Shown: positions 7,220 to 16,901 of the stretch, in pieces | Layout of the letters: every line of letters starts with the position of its first letter | Position numbering within the stretch: position 1 is the first letter of the stretch | Source: Anaerolineales bacterium | GTDB lineage: Bacteria; Chloroflexota; Anaerolineae; Anaerolineales; Villigracilaceae | Direction of reading: 5' to 3' | Assembly: GCA_016934715.1 (NCBI GenBank) | Contig: JAFGSI010000023.1 | Coordinates: forward strand, 1 to 51,337 | DNA length: 51,337 nt | Notes under the pieces: model-generated | The model's input: only the letters and a program-made list of their open reading frames with translations | The model's database searches: none | Told to the model about the DNA's origin: nothing | Program-made: the position numbers and the translations under genes

Positions 7220-10200
7220 CAAGGCTTCGGTCTCGGGAGCCGGCTCGAGGTCCAGTTCGAGGCGCAGGGCTTTCCGGCAGGCCTGATACTGACGGGTCAC
7301 GGCGACCCGGTCCCCGCGCCCGGCATACAGTTCCATCGCCAGGCAGTGGAACTGCTCCAGGCAGGGATCCTCCCGCAGGGCCCGGTGGCAGGTCTGCAAG
7401 GCCCGCTCCGGATTTCCCTCCTGTCGGTACAGACCGGCCAACTCCTGCAAGGCCTCCAGATATTTCTGGCGCAGGCGTTCGCGTTCCGGCCAGACCCAAT
7501 CGGCGTCCAGGTCACGCAGGTAAGGCCCGTCCCAGAGACGGACCGCGGCGGCGAGATGCCGGACCTGCTCCTCAGCGCCTCCGGCCGAGCGGGCCCGCGC
7601 CAGCAGGCTCTCGAAGGCTTCGACATCATATTCGTAGTCCAGATCGCTGTTGAAGCAATACAGATCATTCCCGAACAGGACGACCTCCGAACCGAGAGCC
7701 CGTCGCAGCCGGTACAGGTCGTTCTTGAAGCGCAGTTTCAACTGGCGGGCATCCATTTCGGGCCAGAAGACCGCCCCGATCTCCTCCTTCGTCACCGGGC
7801 GAGGTACAGAAAGCAAGTAAAAGAACAGGTCGCGGACCGAGGTCGTCTGCCACTGCGACGAGGTCACCAGCCGGCCATTGACCCGGACCTGTGGCCGGCC
7901 CAGGCCGCGGATCGCCAGACGCGCCCCTTGCAAAGGGACCGACGTATCCAGTTGGCGCAGGCGTTTGTGCAGGCCCGGCAAGCGCGCTTCCACCTGCTCA
8001 GCCTGTTCCAGCCAGGCGGACAGGAGCGGACCCACCTGTGGATCCTCGACCAGTCCGGCCAGCCAGGGACGCGCCCGCCGGACTGCCTGGACCAGGGCCT
8101 GGACCTCCTGCCCGGGGCGGACATCCGCCAGCGACTCTTCGACATCCCGGCGGGCTGCGGCGAGATCCCCGCCCGCCAGCCGGGCAACTGCCAGCCAGAA
8201 CCGCGCCACGGCATTCTCCGTGACCAGGTTCCCCTGCCGGAAGCCATCCACCGCACGGACGAGTTCCCCGGCAGCCTGGTCGGGGTCTCCGCAGACCAGG
8301 GCGAGACGACCACTTTCGAGCTGCCACAAGCTGCGCTCATAACCGGACTCGTTGGACTGGATGAAGGTATGGGTGATGGTCAGATGAGCACGCGCCTCCT
8401 GGAACTGGCCGCGCAGGCGGGCCAGGCGGGCCTGGGCCAGCCCGAGGTAGTTAATCAGGAATTGGTAGCTGACCTGGTAGGCGATCTCGGTCGCCATCTC
8501 ATAGGCCTGGCCGGCAGCGTCGAATTCATCCAGATCGATGTAAACATCGCCCAGGCTCACCAGCAGCAGGGATCGCTGCCAGGGCAGGCCGCCCTGGCGG
8601 GCACAGTTCAGCCCGTCTTCCAGGGTCCGCAGGGCGGATTCGTAGTCCCCCCGGGAATGATGCAGGACCCCCAGGCTGTTCAGAACATTGGCCTGGGAAT
8701 GGAGATTGTTTTCCCGACGCCATTCTGCCAGCGCCTGTTCGTAGGCCTGCAGCGCAGAAGCGTCATTGCCCAGGGCCCGATAGGCAATGCCAAGTTCCAT
8801 CTGCAGCCGGGCGATGCTGGGAGCTTCCCCGAGGCGCTCATAAGCCTGCAGGGAGTCCTGCAACGAACGGGCTGCCAGCGAGGCCTGACCCAGGCGGAAA
8901 AGACTCAACCCCTTGAAGCGGGCCGCCTCGGCATAGACCGCCGCCAGATCGGCGAAATCTGCGCTTAAGACCAGGGACTCCTCGGAATCCTGCAGGGCAC
9001 CCGCATAATCCCCGACCAGGCGCCGGGCCGCTGCCCGGCGGACGAGGGCCAGGGCCAGCCCATCCGGCCGACTGCCCGGGCGGAAGGCCGCCACGGCCCG
9101 GTCGAGCAGAGGCAGCGCATCGCTGCCCTTCCCGGCGGCACACAGGAAAGCTCCCTTGAGCGAGAGCAGGGCTGCACGCTCGTCGAGCAGGCTGGCCGGC
9201 AGGGAGTCGAGCCAGGTGCGCAGGGTCAGCAAACGCTCGTGCAGCAGCATCGCCGGTCCGGCCTGCTCGGTCAGGTCGGCCAGTCGGGTCTGGTTGCCAT
9301 ATTGCTGGTAGATCTGGTAAGCCCGGTCCCAATCGCCACGCTCGGTACAGACCGCCGCCAGGCGCATGAAAAGCGCCTGCGCCCCGACCGGGTCCTCCTC
9401 CAGGTAGCGGGACAGCAGGAAATCCCGGAACAGGGGATGATAGCGCAGGGCGCGCCCATGCGGACCGACCGGCAGAACGAAGAGGTTGCTGCGCCTGACC
9501 GCTTCGACCTGGCGCTTCCAATTCCCATCCCCGAGGACAGCGGCGCACAGTTCGGCATCGAACTCGCCCAGCACGGAAGTCTGCAGCAGGAAGCGGCGCA
9601 GGGCAGCCGGTTGTGGAGCAAGCACCTGCTGATCAAAGTAGCCGGCCAGGTCCACACCGGCGGCGCGGGCGGCGCGCGACAGGTCCGGGATGACGCCGGC
9701 CGCATCCGGAGCGGACAGGTGCAGGCCGGTGATCCAACCCTCGGTGCGCTGTATCAGGCGCTCCAGCGTGGCCTCGTCCAGATCGACCCCGTACTGGCTG
9801 GCGAACAACTGGCAGATCTCATCGGCGCGAAAGGCCAGTTCCTCCAGGTCGAAGCCGATCACCTGCTGGCGGGCCACCAACAGGGCGATGTCGGGCAGGG
9901 TTGGCAGGCGGCGGGAGGCCAGGACCACGTGACAATGATCCGCTGCCAGGTGGATGAAGCGGCTGACAAACCCGGCAATCCCGGTCACCGCATCGACAAA
10001 ATGAAAGTCGTCGATGACCAGGACGAAATGTTCTCCGATCCGTTCGTAGACTTCGTTGACCAGGGTCGACAGCAACTGCTCCCCATCCTCGGCAAAGGAA
10101 ACCAGCCGCTTCAGCGCCGCGACGGACTGCCTGCCGAACTGCGGAAAACGCTCGGCCAGGGCGGCGATCAAATAAGCGCTGAAGCGCTGCGGATCGCGGT

Positions 10201-10423
10201 CCACCTCGTCCAGCGTCAGCCAGCAGACGGCCATTTCGGTATGATGGGCCATGTCGACCAGGAAGGTCGTCTTGCCATACCCGGCCGGGGCCGTGACGAG
10301 CAGGAGCTTCTTTTCCAGCAATTCGTCGAAGAATCCCAGCAGCCGCTCACGGTGCAGGATCTCCGGACGCAGCGCCGGGATGACGATCTTGGTTCGGTTC
10401 AACGGCAATGGGTCAGCCGACAT
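7199..10423 (-). CDS. Giant AfsR/MalT-like regulator: AAA+/STAND ATPase, TPR array and C-terminal BTAD
   Basis: This is a 1074-aa protein. The STAND-type ATPase has Walker A TAPAGYGKTT at residues 44-53 and a Walker B FVLVIDDFHF. TPR-like helical repeats cover the middle (about 430-790). A winged-helix plus bacterial transcriptional activation domain ends it (about 830-1070, from VRVNGRLVTSSQWQ through the terminal PAPETEALYRRLM). Such proteins use the TPR region to bind a ligand or partner and activate transcription on ATP binding. The ATG at 10423 has GAGGG five bases upstream and follows the MalT-type N-terminus; an upstream in-frame start near 10477 lacks support. Its neighbour downstream is a secreted-peptide-like ORF, a plausible ligand. 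Confidence 0.88.
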   Translation of the reverse strand: MSADPLPLNRTKIVIPALRPEILHRERLLGFFDELLEKKLLLVTAPAGYGKTTFLVDMAHHTEMAVCWLTLDEVDRDPQRFSAYLIAALAERFPQFGRQSVAALKRLVSFAEDGEQLLSTLVNEVYERIGEHFVLVIDDFHFVDAVTGIAGFVSRFIHLAADHCHVVLASRRLPTLPDIALLVARQQVIGFDLEELAFRADEICQLFASQYGVDLDEATLERLIQRTEGWITGLHLSAPDAAGVIPDLSRAARAAGVDLAGYFDQQVLAPQPAALRRFLLQTSVLGEFDAELCAAVLGDGNWKRQVEAVRRSNLFVLPVGPHGRALRYHPLFRDFLLSRYLEEDPVGAQALFMRLAAVCTERGDWDRAYQIYQQYGNQTRLADLTEQAGPAMLLHERLLTLRTWLDSLPASLLDERAALLSLKGAFLCAAGKGSDALPLLDRAVAAFRPGSRPDGLALALVRRAAARRLVGDYAGALQDSEESLVLSADFADLAAVYAEAARFKGLSLFRLGQASLAARSLQDSLQAYERLGEAPSIARLQMELGIAYRALGNDASALQAYEQALAEWRRENNLHSQANVLNSLGVLHHSRGDYESALRTLEDGLNCARQGGLPWQRSLLLVSLGDVYIDLDEFDAAGQAYEMATEIAYQVSYQFLINYLGLAQARLARLRGQFQEARAHLTITHTFIQSNESGYERSLWQLESGRLALVCGDPDQAAGELVRAVDGFRQGNLVTENAVARFWLAVARLAGGDLAAARRDVEESLADVRPGQEVQALVQAVRRARPWLAGLVEDPQVGPLLSAWLEQAEQVEARLPGLHKRLRQLDTSVPLQGARLAIRGLGRPQVRVNGRLVTSSQWQTTSVRDLFFYLLSVPRPVTKEEIGAVFWPEMDARQLKLRFKNDLYRLRRALGSEVVLFGNDLYCFNSDLDYEYDVEAFESLLARARSAGGAEEQVRHLAAAVRLWDGPYLRDLDADWVWPERERLRQKYLEALQELAGLYRQEGNPERALQTCHRALREDPCLEQFHCLAMELYAGRGDRVAVTRQYQACRKALRLELDLEPAPETEALYRRLMG

Positions 10424-10439
10424 TCCTACCCTCAAGATA

Positions 10440-10490
10440 ATTGTAACCGCAATCCTGCCCGCATGTGTCAGACCCATTTCAGGGTATACT
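10440..10490. promoter_or_regulatory. Divergent promoter region
   Basis: On the minus strand TACAAT (10440-10445) lies 16 bp before the regulator's start codon at 10423. On the plus strand TATACT (10485-10490) faces the dehydrogenase gene at 10544. Neither has a convincing -35 box, as expected for activator-dependent promoters. Confidence 0.4.
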
Positions 10491-10543
10491 CACGGCGGTG
10501 ATCGTCTCATCCTGAAAATCCTGACCCACACACTTCCAAGCCG

Positions 10544-12682
10544 ATGAAACAACTGCTGCAGAACATGAAGACTGGCAAGACTACGATCGAAGAGGTCCCC
10601 GTGCCCACGCCGCGCCCCGGGCAGGCCCTGGTCCGGGTGGCTGCCTCGCTCGTCTCGGCCGGGACCGAACGGATGCTGGTCGAGTTCGCCGGAAAGAGCC
10701 TGGTCGGCAAGGCCCGCTCGCGGCCCGACCTGGTGCGCCAGGTGCTTGACAAGGCCCGCCGGGAGGGTTTGATCCCGACCGTTCAGGCAGCCTTCAACCG
10801 CCTTGACCAGCCCATGGCCCTGGGCTACTCCTCGGCCGGCACGATCACTGCCCTGGGCGCCGGGATGGACAGCTTCCAGGTCGGCCAGCGGGTCGCCTGC
10901 GCCGGGGGCGGATACGCGGTCCACGCCGAGTACAATCTCGTGCCGCGCAACCTGCTCACCCCGCTGCCCGAGTCGGTCGACTTTGAATCAGCGGCCTTCA
11001 CCACCCTGGGGGCGATCGCCCTGCACGGCTTCCGCCTGGCCGAGGCCCAGATCGGCGAGACCGTGGTGGTGATTGGCATGGGACTGCTCGGACTGTTGAC
11101 CGGCCAGATCGCCGCCGCGGCCGGCTGCCGGGTCCTGGGCATCGACCTGGACCCGGGCCGGATTGCCCTGGCCGCCGCCCTCGGACTGGAAGCCGTCAAC
11201 CGCGAGCGGGCCGAGGAGGCCGCCCGGGCCTTCACCGCCAACCGGGGCTTCGACTGCCTGATCATCTGCGCCGATACGCCCTCGGCCGACCCGGTCGAAC
11301 TGGCCGGGGCCATCGCCCGCGACCGGGCCCGGGTCGTCGCCACCGGTGCGGTCGGCCTGAGCCTGCCACGCAAAGCCTACTACGAGAAGGAACTCTCCTT
11401 CATTAATTCACGCTCCTATGGTCCAGGGCGCTATGACGCCGCCTACGAAGAATCTGGTCAGGATTATCCGATCGGATACGTGCGCTGGACGGAAGGCCGC
11501 AACTTCCAGGCCATCGTCGATCTGATGGCTGATGGCAAACTGCGGGCCAGGCCTCTGGTCACCCACCGCTTCCCGATCGAGCGGGCCCCCGAAGCCTACC
11601 AGGTCATCACCGGCAAGAGCAAACAGGCCTTCCTGGGCGTGCTGCTCACCTACGCTCAGACCAGGGACGAAGGACGAAAGACGGTGGCATTGGCCACCGT
11701 CCGGCGGCCTGCGTCCACGGTCCGCCTCGGCGTCTTGGGAGCTGGCCTGTTCGCCAATGCCACGCTCCTGCCGGCGATCAAGAAAGCCGGCGGCATCGAC
11801 CTGGTCGGCATCGCCTCAGCGGGCGGGCTGCACGCCCAGCACGCGGCCCGGAAGTTCGGCTTCGCCTACGCCACCTCCAGCGATGAGGAAATCCTCAACG
11901 ACCCGCAGATCAACACCGTCGCCATCCTGACCCGTCATGACACCCACGCCGAATTGGCAGTCCAAGCCCTGCAGGCCGGCAAGCACGTATTCGTCGAAAA
12001 ACCCCTGGCGATCAATGCCAAGCAGCTCTCAATGATCAGCGATCAGCTGCAGCAGACGGAAGGCTGTCTGCTGATGGTGGGCTTTAACCGCCGCTTTGCC
12101 CCCCTGGCGGCGGATCTGAAAGCTTTTCTCGGCGATCGGACCGAGCCGCTCTTCATGCACTTCCGCGTCAACGCCGGCCACATTCCCCTCCACCACTGGA
12201 CCCACGACCCCGAGCAGGGCGGCGGGCGGATCATCGGCGAGGGCTGCCACTTCGTCGACTTCCTGACCTTCCTGGCCGGAGCCGCCCCGACCTCGGTGAC
12301 CGCCCGGGCCCTGCCCGACAACAACCGCTATCACGAGGACAACGCCTGCATGCTCTTCAGCTTCCCCGATGGCTCACTCGGCGTGGTGGATTACCTGGCC
12401 AACGGCGACCGGTCCTTCGCCAAGGAACGGGTCGAGGTCTTCTGCGGCGGATCGCTGGCCGTCCTGGACGACTTCCGGACCCTCGAGATGGTCCGCGATG
12501 GGCGCCGCAAGGTGCGCAAACTGGCCGGGCAGGACAAGGGGCACGTCGACGAGATGCGGGCCTGGGCCGCAGCCGTCCGCTCCGCTGAGCCGCCGATCCC
12601 ATACGAGCAACTGTTCGGCGTGGCCAGGGCGACCCTGGCGGCCGTCGAAGCCTTGCGGACCCGGCACACTGTGGCATGCTAA
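10544..12682 (+). CDS. Bi-domain oxidoreductase: zinc-type alcohol dehydrogenase fused to Gfo/Idh/MocA dehydrogenase
   Basis: This is a 712-aa natural fusion. Residues 1-370 form an MDR/alcohol-dehydrogenase domain (SLVSAGTERML, ALGYSSAGT, VVVIGMGLLGLLTGQIAAAAG as the NAD-binding motif). Residues about 390-712 form a Gfo/Idh/MocA dehydrogenase (RLGVLGAGLFANATLLPAI as the NAD motif, HVFVEKPLAIN as the sugar-site lysine motif, HHWTHDPEQGGGRIIGEGCHFVD). The full-length fusion occurs in many surface-polysaccharide clusters beside heparinase-like proteins and glycosyltransferases, and the same partners lie at 18.4-22.1 kb here. The likely role is oxidation or epimerisation of a nucleotide sugar; the substrate is unknown. 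Confidence 0.87.
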   Translation: MKQLLQNMKTGKTTIEEVPVPTPRPGQALVRVAASLVSAGTERMLVEFAGKSLVGKARSRPDLVRQVLDKARREGLIPTVQAAFNRLDQPMALGYSSAGTITALGAGMDSFQVGQRVACAGGGYAVHAEYNLVPRNLLTPLPESVDFESAAFTTLGAIALHGFRLAEAQIGETVVVIGMGLLGLLTGQIAAAAGCRVLGIDLDPGRIALAAALGLEAVNRERAEEAARAFTANRGFDCLIICADTPSADPVELAGAIARDRARVVATGAVGLSLPRKAYYEKELSFINSRSYGPGRYDAAYEESGQDYPIGYVRWTEGRNFQAIVDLMADGKLRARPLVTHRFPIERAPEAYQVITGKSKQAFLGVLLTYAQTRDEGRKTVALATVRRPASTVRLGVLGAGLFANATLLPAIKKAGGIDLVGIASAGGLHAQHAARKFGFAYATSSDEEILNDPQINTVAILTRHDTHAELAVQALQAGKHVFVEKPLAINAKQLSMISDQLQQTEGCLLMVGFNRRFAPLAADLKAFLGDRTEPLFMHFRVNAGHIPLHHWTHDPEQGGGRIIGEGCHFVDFLTFLAGAAPTSVTARALPDNNRYHEDNACMLFSFPDGSLGVVDYLANGDRSFAKERVEVFCGGSLAVLDDFRTLEMVRDGRRKVRKLAGQDKGHVDEMRAWAAAVRSAEPPIPYEQLFGVARATLAAVEALRTRHTVAC

Positions 12683-12797
12683 ACAGGTCCTCGGGATCGA
12701 GGCCGCCTCCCGAGCCTTTCGCGAGGGAGAGCAGGATCTTTTTTCCAGCCTCGATCTGGCAGCACACTCCTTTTGAAACCGCGACGAAAGGAAAGAT

Positions 12798-14549
12798 TTG
12801 ACTCCCCTGCGCAGTTCTACCGCCCGAAACTGGCTTCTTCTCGTCAGCCTTCTCATTCCGATGGCTTTTTTTGTGCTGGTCACCTACATCGTTCCACGCC
12901 CGTATTACTATCACTGGCCCGATGTAGAACAAGGTACCTATTACATGGCTCGCCTGCTCTTCATCGGACAACCAGCCGACATGGTTTTACACCCCGGCAT
13001 CCCAATTCAATACCTGACGAAGTACATTTTCTTCTTCTCCGGGACCGGATTTTCACACACGCAAACCTTCTTCAACATCGGATACTTTCTGACTGCCGTC
13101 TTCACCGGTCTGAGTTTCTCCTTTTTCTCAAAAAAGGTGCTTGAAAAGCTCCCGGCTGGCGCAGCCATCCTTGCGCTGATGATCTGCTTCGCCAATCCGA
13201 GCGTGCTCGCCTTTGCCAGTACGTTTGGGGACGATTCCTTCATGCTGCCCTTTACAATCGCTACCGCTACCGTCCTGTGGATGGCCTTCAAGCATTCAGA
13301 TTTCAAAAAGATCGCGCTCTACTTCTTCATCACCGGTCTCGGCCTGGGCCTGACCCTGGCCGTCAAACTATCTTCTCTGCCGCTCGCCATCGCGATCAAC
13401 CTCGCCGCGTGGGTGCAGATCACTGTCCTACCACTCCAGGCCGGGAAAAAAGTGGCCAGCTACTTCATCCTTCCCGCGGCCACCGGCCTTTCGTTCCTGC
13501 TCAGCACTGCGCCGATCATCAATCGCTACCCGGAGTTGTTCAGGCTCCTGATCAACCGCAAGGATATTTTGCCGTCCCTGGAAAATTCCCTTCGAGGACT
13601 GCGCTCGTTATTCGGGAACCCTTCTTTGTGGCCGCTGCTCCTGGTGGGCATCGGGATTGTCGGCACCTTCCTGTTCTTTTCCATCCGGGATACTGCCCTG
13701 AACTTGCGGGCCGTCCAGGGATCCCAAAAGGAGCGCGAAAAATTCCTGCAAGCAGTGTTCCTGGCGCTATTGCTCGCTTTCCTGGTGTACTCCTTTGCTG
13801 CGATTGAACCTTCAGGCGAACCCGGGTTGCTGCTGCGGAATTTGCTCCCGGAAAGCATCTTCTTTCCATTCGCCATTGCTTACATCTTTCCATTTTTTAC
13901 CAAAACACCGCCCAATTCTCGAGCCTTACAGTCTGGCCTGGTTCTTACTGGAAGTATCCTCCTGTGTGCCTCCGCCGCCGGGTATCTGCTCTTTCGGGAA
14001 AACTATATCCGCCGAGAGACAGCCCTGGCAACCGCAAACGAAGAATACTTCTCGCAGTACGCGCCGGACGGGCTGCGCGTGGCCATCTGGGATGGCAGTC
14101 CCGGGAACTTGATCGGTGAAGAGGCTTTCCACTTTTACGGAAATTACCTGTATGCCCATGATGCGTTTGACCAGGAGCTGCTGGCTGAGTATCCCCACTA
14201 CACTTTCTTTAAAATGCGCGAAGTACCCAGGATCATTGCCGCCAGCTCAGCAGCCGGTCAACCGGGGCCGGATGTCCCTGATGGCCTTCTGGGTGTCTGG
14301 CAGAGCATATTCCCCCCGTACTGGAATCCCAGAAGCGATGAGATCGTGACCGGTGAGGCCAGCCAGATCACGATCCGATTGATCGCTTTTCCCACCTCCG
14401 AATTATACGAGCTGGAGAGAAGGGATCAGGATCTGGAGGCGCTGGTAGTGCTTGTTACAGAACGTTTCGGAAAAGTGACTGTACAGGAAGTCGCCATCCA
14501 AGGTGTTCCCTGGACCCTGATCTTGATCGATGAGCCCGGAGAGCCGTAA
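12798..14549 (+). CDS. Polytopic membrane protein, GT-C-like glycosyltransferase
   Basis: This 583-aa protein starts at TTG 12798 after GAAAGGAAAG. About ten hydrophobic segments occupy residues 12-420, and a soluble domain of about 150 residues follows, facing outside. The first loop contains YYYHWPDVEQGTYY, an acidic motif after TM1 as in lipid-carrier-dependent GT-C enzymes (PMT/ArnT fold). A second acidic stretch, STFGDDSF, lies after a later segment. This suggests transfer of a sugar from a polyprenyl-phosphate donor. No signature is decisive, so the activity is inferred. Lower-GC codons and position between sugar genes suggest an accessory function. Confidence 0.6.
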   Translation: MTPLRSSTARNWLLLVSLLIPMAFFVLVTYIVPRPYYYHWPDVEQGTYYMARLLFIGQPADMVLHPGIPIQYLTKYIFFFSGTGFSHTQTFFNIGYFLTAVFTGLSFSFFSKKVLEKLPAGAAILALMICFANPSVLAFASTFGDDSFMLPFTIATATVLWMAFKHSDFKKIALYFFITGLGLGLTLAVKLSSLPLAIAINLAAWVQITVLPLQAGKKVASYFILPAATGLSFLLSTAPIINRYPELFRLLINRKDILPSLENSLRGLRSLFGNPSLWPLLLVGIGIVGTFLFFSIRDTALNLRAVQGSQKEREKFLQAVFLALLLAFLVYSFAAIEPSGEPGLLLRNLLPESIFFPFAIAYIFPFFTKTPPNSRALQSGLVLTGSILLCASAAGYLLFRENYIRRETALATANEEYFSQYAPDGLRVAIWDGSPGNLIGEEAFHFYGNYLYAHDAFDQELLAEYPHYTFFKMREVPRIIAASSAAGQPGPDVPDGLLGVWQSIFPPYWNPRSDEIVTGEASQITIRLIAFPTSELYELERRDQDLEALVVLVTERFGKVTVQEVAIQGVPWTLILIDEPGEP

Positions 14550-14640
14550 TGGGGCGGTGCTCCGGATACCCGGGCGTTGATCCGGGATTCGCAGCCCGAA
14601 AGGCTGGCAGGCTGTAACAAGAGAAGATCCCCCGCCGGTC

Positions 14641-15426
14641 TCAGCGCTCTATGCGCTGCAGGGTGACATGAGCAAACATCCCCCAGGTCTGCGGCGGGAA
14701 CAATCGTTCGACCAAAGTCCAGGGCCCCCAGGCCCAACCGGGCATCAGCTGACGCAGCGACACTCCCCCGGAGACCAGGTACGCGAACGGCATCAGCGGC
14801 CGGAGCGCGACAATCTCCCAGCAGGGGTATTCACGCTCGAACCGCTCGCGATCGCGCTGGAACAGAATCCAGGGCAAAGCCCCGTTGGCTCCCGAAAGCG
14901 GGCCGCTGGGAGGAAATTCCCAACGCTCGGCATCCAGGACAAACGGCTCTTTATGCATGTGCGTATAAACGAAACGGGACCAGGGTGTGATCCACGGCTC
15001 GATCATCGTCACCACCCCACCCGGCCGCACGCAGCGCGCCGCTTCGAAGAAGAAGGCGCGCACATCGGGAAGATGGTGCAGCACTTCGACCATGACGATG
15101 CCGCCTAACGAAGCAGGTGAAAATGGCAGGGACTGCCCATCCAGGATCACATCCACATAAGGCAGGATAAAAATTTCGGATGAGATGACTTCCGGACAAT
15201 GATCCTGGAAGAAACCACCGCCCGAGCCCAATTCCAACACCGCCCCCGGGCTCCCAGGCAGAGCGCCAGAGAGCATCCCGTACCAGCGCCGGTAGATCTT
15301 GCGCAGGAAGGTATTCTTCCGGATCAACTCCCGGCGCAGGGTGGTCAACTGCGGATCATCATCATCGATGCCGCGCAGTTCAGGGACAAGCAACCATTCG
15401 CGTAAACGCGAGAAGAATCCGGCCAC
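14641..15426 (-). CDS. SAM-dependent methyltransferase, polysaccharide-associated
   Basis: I take GTG 15426, 4 bp after the stop of the upstream methyltransferase, giving 261 aa; the longer in-frame extension only translates that gene in another phase. AVLELGSGGGFFQDHCPEV is motif I, and VMVEVLHHLPDV with CVRPGGVVTMIEPW are the post-motif strands of a class I enzyme. A hydrophobic C-terminal region (about residues 200-245) may bind membrane or lipid. It is the last gene of a four-gene minus-strand operon with two more methyltransferases and a methyltransferase-GT2 fusion. The acceptor is probably a glycolipid or a polyprenyl-linked sugar, by context. Confidence 0.72.
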   Translation of the reverse strand: MAGFFSRLREWLLVPELRGIDDDDPQLTTLRRELIRKNTFLRKIYRRWYGMLSGALPGSPGAVLELGSGGGFFQDHCPEVISSEIFILPYVDVILDGQSLPFSPASLGGIVMVEVLHHLPDVRAFFFEAARCVRPGGVVTMIEPWITPWSRFVYTHMHKEPFVLDAERWEFPPSGPLSGANGALPWILFQRDRERFEREYPCWEIVALRPLMPFAYLVSGGVSLRQLMPGWAWGPWTLVERLFPPQTWGMFAHVTLQRIER

Positions 15427-15430
15427 AGGC

Positions 15431-16093
15431 TTATCCGAGCGGTTTGAGATAGTGTCCGACCTGATAGATGGCTCCCACGCCGGGAAGGGCAGAGCGCAAC
15501 TGGGCGGTCCTTTCCTGCTGCAGGTATTTCCCGGCCGCCGCGGCGATCTGTTTCTCGGTCGAGAAATGCGATTGGCGAATGTCATACCCGAGCACCCAGA
15601 ACATGAAAACCATGAATGGCCGTTCCACCGGCGTCCCGTAGACCACCTGCCCACCTGGCTTGAGGACCCGGGCGATCTCCCGGAAGGCCCGGTCCTGATC
15701 GGCGGCCTGCAGGTGTTCGAGGATGCTGACCAGCAGAACCGTGTCAAAGCTGTTGTCTGCATAGGGCATGTCCAACACGTTCCCCTGCTTCAGCAGCGGG
15801 TGGATGCCGAGCGGTTCGAAGACCGCCTGGACCTGGGACAGGTCGGCGGTCAGATCCAGGCCATGGATCTCCTCATAAATTTCATTCAGATTCAGGAAGG
15901 CGACCCCACTGCCGCAGCCAATTTCCAGAACCCGCCTTCCGCCGCGGCATTCAGCCAGGCACAATTCGACCCTGCGACGGTAGAGCTGCCCGAAAACGGG
16001 GTAATAATAAAAGCGGATCGGGTCTTCTTCCGGCAGGACCCCACGATATTGATCTGCCGTAAGCATCTTCAAGCGGGGCATTTTTGATTTCAT
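15431..16093 (-). CDS. SAM-dependent methyltransferase (UbiE/Methyltransf_11 type)
   Basis: The ATG at 16093 overlaps the previous stop as ATGA and gives a 220-aa protein. VLEIGCGSGVAFLNLNEI is motif I and HGLDLTADL the acidic strand. NVLDMPYADNSFDTVLLVSILEHL and VLKPGGQVVYGTPV complete a Methyltransf_11 fold. It is tightly coupled to its neighbours on both sides (3-4 bp). The acceptor is unknown; the operon points to surface glycan or lipid modification. Confidence 0.75.
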   Translation of the reverse strand: MKSKMPRLKMLTADQYRGVLPEEDPIRFYYYPVFGQLYRRRVELCLAECRGGRRVLEIGCGSGVAFLNLNEIYEEIHGLDLTADLSQVQAVFEPLGIHPLLKQGNVLDMPYADNSFDTVLLVSILEHLQAADQDRAFREIARVLKPGGQVVYGTPVERPFMVFMFWVLGYDIRQSHFSTEKQIAAAAGKYLQQERTAQLRSALPGVGAIYQVGHYLKPLG

Positions 16094-16842
16094 CGGAGAT
16101 CCATCGCAACCGGACGGCGGGCCGAGATATACAACGAACCAGCCAGCGACCGTACTAGCGGCACACTTTCCAGCGCCGCTTCCAGTTTCTGCACGAAGGG
16201 GATCATCCCCACCGATGTGGAGGGATGCAGCCAGTCCCGCGGGGCGATGCACACGTCGACAAAGCCAACCCGGCGCATAAGCCGGCCAAGTGCACCCCGG
16301 AAGAAGGCGGTCTCATCGGGCGACTCTCCCAGCCGCTCTCCGATCCAGCGGACGTTCTTCTGGAGCATGATCTGCGGGTTGGCCATATTGGGTTCGGCAA
16401 ATGACATCACGCCGCCGGGCCGGAGCAGGCGCAGAATCTCCTGCAAGGCTGGACCGATCTCGAGGTGATGCAAGATCGACGAACCAAGGATGGCATCGAA
16501 TGCCTCGGCGGAACCGAGCGTCTCGAACGGCTGGCAGAGAAAGGTCACATCCGGCAGGCCACGACGACGGGCCTCGGTGAGCAATTCCTCAGAAATATCC
16601 AGGGCAATGATCTGGGCACCGTATGCGGCGAATTTCTCGGTAAAATTTCCGGTTCCGCAGCCGATCTCGAGGACGCGCATCCCGGGCGTCAAGCCAGCGG
16701 CCCTGGCGATGGTCGCGGCCCGGCGCTGGGCGCGGACCTGGCCGGCGGGTGTTCCCCAGCCCCAGACATCCTCCGCCCCGGCAGCGGAGAGTTTCCTGCC
16801 ATGTTCAATTTCGCGCTCGGCACGAGTAGTGGATTCTGTCAT
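16090..16842 (-). CDS. SAM-dependent methyltransferase
   Basis: I chose ATG 16842 because AAGGA lies 6 nt before it, giving 250 aa; a TTG at 16860 is possible. MRVLEIGCGTGNFTEKFAAY is motif I, ALDISEELL the acidic strand and ILGSSILHHLEIG the catalytic-pocket strand. LRPGGVMSFAEPNMANPQ is the post-motif. The Asn-rich FAEPNMANPQ and a C-terminal amphipathic stretch resemble methyltransferases of O-antigen or exopolysaccharide clusters. It overlaps the next gene by 4 bp. Confidence 0.75.
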   Translation of the reverse strand: MTESTTRAEREIEHGRKLSAAGAEDVWGWGTPAGQVRAQRRAATIARAAGLTPGMRVLEIGCGTGNFTEKFAAYGAQIIALDISEELLTEARRRGLPDVTFLCQPFETLGSAEAFDAILGSSILHHLEIGPALQEILRLLRPGGVMSFAEPNMANPQIMLQKNVRWIGERLGESPDETAFFRGALGRLMRRVGFVDVCIAPRDWLHPSTSVGMIPFVQKLEAALESVPLVRSLAGSLYISARRPVAMDLR

Positions 16843-16901
16843 CAGTATTCCTTCAGGCAAAAACAGGGCCGGGGAGCCCTGTCTGCCAACGGGTGTGGAC
16901 T

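Noticed and set aside
7037-8968. 643-aa open frame on the plus strand opposite the giant regulator
   Set aside because: It is rich in Gln, Pro and Arg with no recognisable domain and lies exactly opposite a clear ATPase-TPR-BTAD gene; an antisense shadow caused by high GC.
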